Positions 44,159 to 49,163 of a DNA stretch of 49,163 nt are shown in pieces. Source of the DNA: Sphaerisporangium perillae (GTDB lineage Bacteria > Actinomycetota > Actinomycetes > Streptosporangiales > Streptosporangiaceae). Position 1 is the first letter of the stretch, and each line of letters opens with the position of its first letter. Location: NCBI RefSeq assembly GCF_023276435.1, contig NZ_JALLPO010000052.1, positions 13,159-62,321 of the forward strand, read 5' to 3'. The notes under the pieces are model-generated. The model was not told where the DNA came from, made no database searches, and was given only the letters and a program-made list of their open reading frames with translations. The position numbers were made by a program, and so were the translations under genes.

Positions 44159-44199
44159 TCGCACCGGAACGGTGCCCAATTGGGCACGTTCCGGTGCGA
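44159..44199 (+). terminator. long inverted repeat between clpP2 and clpX
   Basis: The arms TCGCACCGGAACGGTGCCC and GGGCACGTTCCGGTGCGA flank AATT. They match over 18 bp with one bulged G. It starts 10 nt after the clpP2 stop and has no T run, so it may attenuate or terminate clpP1P2 mRNA or bind a regulator. Confidence 0.6.
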
Positions 44200-44329
44200 C
44201 TCACCGCTAGGGGGCGCACTGTGGGCCCAGAAGACGGTAACGTCGAAACCTGAGCGGGATGACTTTTCGGACCGAGTCCGCAAGATTCGGATCGCGGAGC
44301 AGGCGGTCCCACGCAAAGGAGTATCTGGG

Positions 44330-45613
44330 GTGGCACGCATCGGCGACGGCGGAGACCTGCTGAAGTGCTCGTTCTGCGGGAAGAGCCAGAAGCAAGTCAA
44401 GAAGCTCATCGCCGGACCAGGCGTCTACATCTGCGATGAGTGCATCGATCTCTGCAACGAGATCATCGAGGAGGAGCTTTCCGAGTCCTCAGAGCTCAAG
44501 TGGGACAGTCTTCCCAAGCCGAGAGAGATCTACGAGTTCCTCGACGCCTATGTCATCGGTCAGGACCAGGCGAAGAAGGCCCTCTCGGTGGCGGTGTACA
44601 ACCACTACAAGCGGGTGCAGTCCGGCGAACGCGGCCGAGACGATGGTCTGGAACTGGCGAAGTCCAACATCCTCTTGCTCGGCCCTACCGGCTCGGGCAA
44701 GACCCTTCTCGCGCAGACGCTCGCGAAGATGCTGAACGTCCCGTTCGCCATCGCGGACGCCACGGCGCTCACAGAGGCGGGGTATGTCGGGGAGGACGTT
44801 GAGAACATCCTCCTCAAGCTGATCCAGGCGGCCGACTACGACGTCAAGAAGGCCGAGACGGGCATCATCTACATCGACGAGGTCGACAAGATAGCCCGCA
44901 AGAGCGAGAACCCCTCGATCACCCGCGACGTGTCGGGCGAAGGGGTGCAGCAGGCCCTGCTGAAGATCCTGGAGGGCACGACCGCCTCGGTCCCGCCCCA
45001 GGGCGGCCGCAAGCATCCGCACCAGGAGTTCATCCAGATCGACACCACCAACGTGCTGTTCATCTGTGGTGGTGCCTTCGCCGGCCTCGAGAAGATCATC
45101 GAGTCGCGCATCGGCAAGAAGGGCATCGGCTTCAACGCGATCATCCGCTCCAAGGACGACATCGACGCCTCGGACATCTTCGCCGACGTCATGCCGGAGG
45201 ACCTGCTGAAGTTCGGGATGATCCCCGAGTTCGTCGGCCGCCTCCCGGTGATCACCAGCGTGCACAACCTCGACCGCGAGGCGCTCATCCAGATCCTCAC
45301 CGAGCCGAGGAACGCCCTGGTCAAGCAGTACCGCCGGCTGTTCGAGCTCGACAACGTCGAGCTGGAGTTCACCGACGACGCGCTCGAGGCCATCGCCGAC
45401 CAGGCGATCCTGCGCGGCACCGGAGCCCGTGGCCTGCGGGCCATCCTCGAAGAGGTCCTGCTGTCGGTGATGTACGAGGTGCCGTCCCGCCAGGATGTCG
45501 CCCGCGTCGTCATCACCCGTGAGTCGGTCCTTGAGCACGTCAACCCGACTCTGGTGCCTCGCGACCAGCTGAGCGCCAAGCAGCAGCGCACCCCCAGGGA
45601 GAAGTCCGCCTGA
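44330..45613 (+). CDS. clpX: ATP-dependent Clp protease ATP-binding subunit ClpX
   Basis: The 427-residue AAA+ unfoldase. The N-terminal zinc domain has CSFC and CDEC pairs. Walker A is G118-PTGSGKT, Walker B is [10 protein letters not shown], and the ClpX-specific GRLPV and [11 protein letters not shown] motifs are present. GTG at 44330 follows AAAGGAG. It delivers substrates to ClpP1P2; it is separated from clpP2 by a strong inverted repeat, so expression may be partly uncoupled. Confidence 0.97.
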   Translation: MARIGDGGDLLKCSFCGKSQKQVKKLIAGPGVYICDECIDLCNEIIEEELSESSELKWDSLPKPREIYEFLDAYVIGQDQAKKALSVAVYNHYKRVQSGERGRDDGLELAKSNILLLGPTGSGKTLLAQTLAKMLNVPFAIADATALTEAGYVGEDVENILLKLIQAADYDVKKAETGIIYIDEVDKIARKSENPSITRDVSGEGVQQALLKILEGTTASVPPQGGRKHPHQEFIQIDTTNVLFICGGAFAGLEKIIESRIGKKGIGFNAIIRSKDDIDASDIFADVMPEDLLKFGMIPEFVGRLPVITSVHNLDREALIQILTEPRNALVKQYRRLFELDNVELEFTDDALEAIADQAILRGTGARGLRAILEEVLLSVMYEVPSRQDVARVVITRESVLEHVNPTLVPRDQLSAKQQRTPREKSA

Positions 45614-45919
45614 TCGGGCGGTCCTCATCCGCACCACGCCGACGTCATGCGATCGCGAAGCGGCAGGCAGCCGCTCGCGATCGCGTCGCGTTCAGCCGGT
45701 CACGCTCGCGATCGCGTCGCGTTCAGCCGGTCAGTCACGCGGTCTCCCTCGTCGTGACTCGCCCGCGAGAAACGCGCCGCAGATATCACGCTAAGTGATG
45801 ACGCCGTACTTTTAGTCAAGCCTAAGATGCCTTTTCGGCAACCGCGGCCGTATACCGGATAACGGTCCCCAGCCGGTTGCGACGCGGGGCGGGTGCCGCC
45901 GTCCCTACAATTGGTGACT
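45614..45919. other. clpX-valS intergenic region
   Basis: No gene is seen in about 306 nt. It contains a 31-bp tandem duplication near 45673-45733. An A/T-richer segment at about 45805-45835 could be the valS promoter. No T-box-specific sequence (such as GGTGGnACCGCG) is visible. Confidence 0.5.
45673..45733. repeat. 31-bp perfect tandem duplication
   Basis: The unit beginning GCTCGCGATCGCGTCGCGTT starts at 45673 and again at 45704. Each copy contains the palindrome GCGATCGC, and another GCGATCGC lies at about 45648. Confidence 0.85.
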
Positions 45920-48511
45920 GTGACAACGCCAGAGCTGCCGACCCAGTACGCACCCGCCGACGTCGAGACCCAGAGCTACGAGCGCTGGGTCGCGGAAGGC
46001 TACTTCACGGCGGACGTAGGCAGCGGGCGAGAGCCGTACAGCATCGTGTTGCCGCCGCCCAACGTGACCGGCGTCCTCCACATCGGCCACGCCCTCGACC
46101 ACTCCATCCAGGACGCCCTCACCAGGCGGGCCCGCATGCGGGGCTACGAGACGCTGTGGCTCCCGGGCATGGACCACGCCGGCATCGCCACCCAGAACGT
46201 CGTCGAGCGCGAGCTGGCCAAGGAAGGCCTCTCCCGGCACGACCTCGGCCGGGAGGCGTTCGTCGAGCGGGTCTGGCAGTGGAAGGAGGAGTCCGGCGGC
46301 CGCATCCTCGGCCAGATGGCCAAGCTCGGTGACGGCGTCGACTGGTCGCGCGAGCGCTTCACGATGGACGAGGGGCTCTCCCGGGCCGTCCAGACGATCT
46401 TCAAGAGGCTTTTCGACGACGGGCTCATCTACCGCGCCGAGCGCATCATCAACTGGTGCCCGCGCTGCCTCACCGCGCTGTCCGACATCGAGGTCGACCA
46501 CAGCGACGACGAGGGCGAGCTCGTCTCCATCAGGTACGGCGACGGCGACGCGTCCATCGTGGTCGCCACGACCCGGGCTGAGACGATGCTCGGAGACACG
46601 GCCGTCGCCGTGCACCCCGCCGACGAGCGTTACGCGCATCTGGTGGGCACATCGGTGGAGGTGCCGCTCACCGGGCGGCTGATCCCGATCGTGGCCGACG
46701 AGCACGTCGACCCGGCGTTCGGCACCGGCGCCGTCAAGGTGACCCCGGCGCACGACCCAAACGACTTCGAGATCGGACGCCGCCACGGGCTGCCGTCCCT
46801 GACGATCATGGACGAGCGCGGCATCATCACCGCCCACGGCCCCTTCCAGGGGCTCGACCGCTTCGAGGCCAGGCCCGCCGTGGTGGCGGCCCTGCGGGCG
46901 GAGGGCCGCGTCGTCGCCGAGAAGCGGCCCTACGTCCACGCCGTCGGCCACTGCTCCCGATGCAAGACCGTGGTCGAGCCGCGGCTGTCCCTGCAGTGGT
47001 TCGTGAACGTGCAGCCGCTGGCCAAGGCGGCCGGCGACGCCGTGCGCGACGGCCGCACCCGCATCCACCCGCCCGAGCTGGCCAAGCGCTACTTCGACTG
47101 GGTCGACGACATGCACGACTGGTGCATCTCCCGTCAGCTCTGGTGGGGGCACCGGATCCCGGTCTGGTACGGCCCCGAGGGCGAGGTGCTGTGCGTGGGT
47201 CCCGACGAGGAGCCCCCGCCCGGGTACGTGCAAGACCCCGACGTGCTCGACACCTGGTTCTCCTCGGGGCTGTGGCCGTTCTCGACCCTCGGCTGGCCCG
47301 AGCGCACCGCGGAGCTCGAACGCTTCTACCCGACCACGGTGCTCGTCACGGGGTACGACATCCTGTTCTTCTGGGTCGCCCGCATGATGATGTTCGGGCT
47401 CTACGCCATGGACGGCGTGCCGCCGTTCCAGACGGTCGCCCTGCACGGCATGGTGCGCGACCAGTTCGGCAAGAAGATGTCGAAGTCCTTCGGCAACGTC
47501 GTCGACCCGCTCGACTGGGTCTCCCGGTACGGCGCCGACGCGACGCGCTTCACCCTGCTTCGCGGAGCCGGCCCCGGGTCCGACGTGGCGATCAGCGAAG
47601 ACTGGGCGGCGGGCTCCCGCAACTTCTGCAACAAGATCTGGAACGCCACCCGGTTCGCGCTCATGAACGGGGCGACGGTCTCCGCGGCGCTGCCGGCTCC
47701 GGGCGAGCTGACCGTCGCCGACCGGTGGATCCTGTCCCGCCTGCAGGCGGTCGTCGGCGTCGTGGACGCCGCCTACGAGGACTTCGAGTTTGCCAAGATC
47801 TCCGACCAGCTCTACCACTTCGCCTGGGACGAGGTGTGCGACTGGTACGTGGAGCTCGCCAAGATCCAGATCGCGTCGGGCGGAGAGGTCGCCGAACGCA
47901 CCCGGCTGGTGCTCGGCCACGTGTTCGACGCACTGCTCAGGCTGATGCACCCGCTCGTCCCGTTTGTGACCGAGGAGCTCTGGCGCGCGCTCACCGGTGG
48001 CCCATCGATCATGGTGGCCTCCTGGCCGGTCCTGGCGGAGGAGTACGCCGACCGGGCCGCCGAGGAGGAGATCCTGGCCTTGCAGGAGCTCATCACCGAG
48101 GTCCGCCGGTTCCGGTCCGACCAGGGGCTCAAGCCCGGACAGCGGGTCGCCGCCCGGCTGACGCTGGAGGGAACGGCGCTCGTCGCGCACGAGCCGGCGA
48201 TTCGCACGCTGCTGCGCCTGGACGACCCTGTGGAGTCGTTCACGGCCACGGCGCGGCTCGCCATGGGTTCGGCCGTGGTCGAGATCGACACGGCGGGAGC
48301 CATCGACGTCGCGGCGGAGCGGAGGCGAATGGACAAGGACCTCGCCGCGGCGCGCAAGGAGGCTGCGCAGGCGGTCGCGAAGCTGGCGAACGAGCAGTTC
48401 ATGTCCAAGGCGCCGGATGACGTCGTGGCCAAGGTGCGTGCCCGGGCGGCCCAGGCGGACGCCGACATCGCACGGCTGGAGGCCCAGCTCGCGGCACTGC
48501 CGGCGGGCTGA
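45920..48511 (+). CDS. valS: valyl-tRNA synthetase
   Basis: The 863-residue class I aminoacyl-tRNA synthetase charges tRNA-Val. H54-I-G-H57 and K519-M-S-K-S523 are the ATP-binding signatures. The CP1 editing domain (about 190-330) is present, with [16 protein letters not shown], as is a C-terminal coiled coil. The start is uncertain: GTG 45920 (VTTPELPTQ) is chosen; GTG 45914 or TTG 45911 are close alternatives. It is followed directly by an rRNA operon rather than folC and ndk, as often found in relatives. Confidence 0.96.
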   Translation: MTTPELPTQYAPADVETQSYERWVAEGYFTADVGSGREPYSIVLPPPNVTGVLHIGHALDHSIQDALTRRARMRGYETLWLPGMDHAGIATQNVVERELAKEGLSRHDLGREAFVERVWQWKEESGGRILGQMAKLGDGVDWSRERFTMDEGLSRAVQTIFKRLFDDGLIYRAERIINWCPRCLTALSDIEVDHSDDEGELVSIRYGDGDASIVVATTRAETMLGDTAVAVHPADERYAHLVGTSVEVPLTGRLIPIVADEHVDPAFGTGAVKVTPAHDPNDFEIGRRHGLPSLTIMDERGIITAHGPFQGLDRFEARPAVVAALRAEGRVVAEKRPYVHAVGHCSRCKTVVEPRLSLQWFVNVQPLAKAAGDAVRDGRTRIHPPELAKRYFDWVDDMHDWCISRQLWWGHRIPVWYGPEGEVLCVGPDEEPPPGYVQDPDVLDTWFSSGLWPFSTLGWPERTAELERFYPTTVLVTGYDILFFWVARMMMFGLYAMDGVPPFQTVALHGMVRDQFGKKMSKSFGNVVDPLDWVSRYGADATRFTLLRGAGPGSDVAISEDWAAGSRNFCNKIWNATRFALMNGATVSAALPAPGELTVADRWILSRLQAVVGVVDAAYEDFEFAKISDQLYHFAWDEVCDWYVELAKIQIASGGEVAERTRLVLGHVFDALLRLMHPLVPFVTEELWRALTGGPSIMVASWPVLAEEYADRAAEEEILALQELITEVRRFRSDQGLKPGQRVAARLTLEGTALVAHEPAIRTLLRLDDPVESFTATARLAMGSAVVEIDTAGAIDVAAERRRMDKDLAAARKEAAQAVAKLANEQFMSKAPDDVVAKVRARAAQADADIARLEAQLAALPAG

Positions 48512-48538
48512 CCCCCCGCGGCGCAGGAAGTCACGGAA

Positions 48539-48582
48539 GGGTCGCGGTCGAAGGTTTGAGCTTCCGCGACCCGGGAATAACC
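48539..48582 (+). terminator. terminator after valS
   Basis: GGGTCGCGG (48539-48547) pairs with CCGCGACCC (48574-48582), and an inner GAAG/CTTC extends the stem. It lies 28 nt after the valS stop. Confidence 0.7.
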
Positions 48583-48757
48583 ACCGGCTGACCCAAGTTG
48601 GTCATCAGCAGGCCTGACCGGTGCTAGAGTTCTACTCGCAGGGCGCGCCGCACTCCGCTCGAACCGAACGGAGGCTCCGGGAATCATCTGAGTCCCGGAG
48701 GTGCTAGGCTCCCTGTACTCCCAAAGACCAACCTGTATCCGGGTTGCCGCGTCGAGG

Positions 48758-48786
48758 TTGACACGGTCTCTCTGGCCAGGTAAGTT
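48758..48786 (+). promoter_or_regulatory. sigma-70-type rRNA promoter
   Basis: TTGACA at 48758-48763 and TAAGTT at 48781-48786 have an exact 17-bp spacer. The consensus -35 and spacing make this the best promoter in the leader. Confidence 0.75.
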
Positions 48787-48868
48787 AGTGGAGTTGCCCT
48801 GGAGACGGGGTGGCTCGAATGCTAGTGGGTTCGGGTGGCTGGAAGTCAAGTGTCGGTAACGGCACGGT

Positions 48869-48898
48869 TTGCTCCTGGTCAAGCGGATTCGGTAGGAT
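48869..48898 (+). promoter_or_regulatory. second rRNA promoter-like element
   Basis: TTGCTC at 48869-48874 and TAGGAT at 48893-48898 have an 18-bp spacer. The TAGGAT -10 is typical of actinobacterial rRNA promoters. Tandem promoters are common before rrn operons. Confidence 0.65.
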
Positions 48899-49114
48899 GA
48901 GGGCATACGAGATGGAAGCCCCGGAGTTCGGGCCTTTGGGTCTGGGTGATGGTGTACGCGTCCGTTTCTTGAGAACTCAACAGTGTGTTAAAAGCCAGTG
49001 CATGATTATGCATTAACCTCCGTCTTTCGTGCCTCTTTTTGTGGGTGCGGGGATGGTTCCTTTGGTTGGCATCGCACATGTGTGTGTGGTGTCCGCCGGG
49101 ATTTCTTCAGACAT

Positions 49115-49163
49115 TGTTTGGAGAGTTTGATCCTGGCTCAGGACGAACGCTGGCGGCGTGCTT
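49115..49163 (+). rRNA. 16S ribosomal RNA, 5' end (partial)
   Basis: GAGTTTGATCCTGGCTCAG, then GACGAACGCTGGCGGCGTGC, is the universal 5' end of actinobacterial 16S rRNA. The mature start is set near 49115 by alignment to E. coli position 1. The gene continues past the window end. Confidence 0.97.

Larger units (their letters stand above)
48512..49114 (+). other. rRNA leader region
   Basis: About 600 nt with no gene, between valS and 16S rRNA. It holds the valS terminator, an inverted repeat CTCCGGGA/TCCCGGAG (48675-48700), at least two promoter-like elements and the conserved TTGAGAACTCAACAGTGTG leader segment (48969-48987). G/U-rich DNA before 49110 should contain the processing stem. Confidence 0.75.

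Noticed and set aside
45648..45733. HIP1-like GCGATCGC repeats as seen in cyanobacteria
   Set aside because: All other features are actinobacterial; three local copies arise from a tandem duplication.
45614..45919. T-box leader upstream of valS
   Set aside because: No T-box sequence or specifier-loop structure could be found; the region is dominated by tandem repeats.

Overview
The window is chromosomal DNA of a high-GC actinobacterium. Evidence: strong G/C third-position bias, many GTG/TTG starts, a mycothiol-type DsbA oxidoreductase, an ATPase/XRE-DUF5753 regulator pair, two clpP genes, the tiny actinobacterial ribosomal protein bL37, and a c-di-AMP (ydaO-type) riboswitch before a cell-wall hydrolase-like gene. 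A filamentous lineage such as Streptosporangiales or Streptomyces relatives is plausible, but this is inference. The order pepN, DsbA-like reductase, rpiB, (insertions), tig, clpP1, clpP2, clpX, valS recalls the Mycobacterium tuberculosis Rv2467-Rv2448c region, so the backbone looks like an old actinobacterial gene order with lineage-specific insertions.

Layout. 0-9.7 kb: small metabolic genes (Nudix hydrolase, purU, prolyl oligopeptidase, HNH nuclease, FmdB zinc ribbon, a WYL protein lacking its HTH, ilvD, a NERD membrane protein). 9.8-17.6 kb: an amidase, a LemA/DUF2207-like/unknown three-gene operon on the minus strand, and aminopeptidase N. 17.9-30.4 kb: DsbA-like nitroreductase, aldehyde dehydrogenase, peptide deformylase, rpiB, Eis-type acetyltransferase, SpoIIE-type phosphatase, LuxR regulator, site-2 protease, YjbR protein, the riboswitch-controlled secreted coiled-coil protein, and a galT/DeoR pair. 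30.5-32.1 kb: bL37 and a flavin disulfide oxidoreductase.

32.2-37.3 kb is a degraded island. It holds a P-loop kinase 5' fragment joined to integrase debris, a SAM methyltransferase, an ISAs1 transposase tail, an N-terminally cut tyrosine recombinase, a 43-bp duplicate of the tRNA-Gly 3' half (attachment site), a free-standing MTHFR-like gene, a second truncated recombinase, and the intact tRNA-Gly. Paired 8-10 bp direct repeats spaced 11 bp lie between each recombinase or att end and the attachment core, as expected of arm-type sites.

37.4-49.2 kb: tRNA-Pro, a divergent anti-sigma-like ATPase/XRE regulator pair, trigger factor, a Na+/H+ antiporter, clpP1-clpP2, clpX, valS, then an rRNA leader with promoters and the first ~49 nt of 16S rRNA. 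Protein quality control (tig, clpP1P2, clpX, pepN, def, site-2 protease) is the main shared theme of the backbone.
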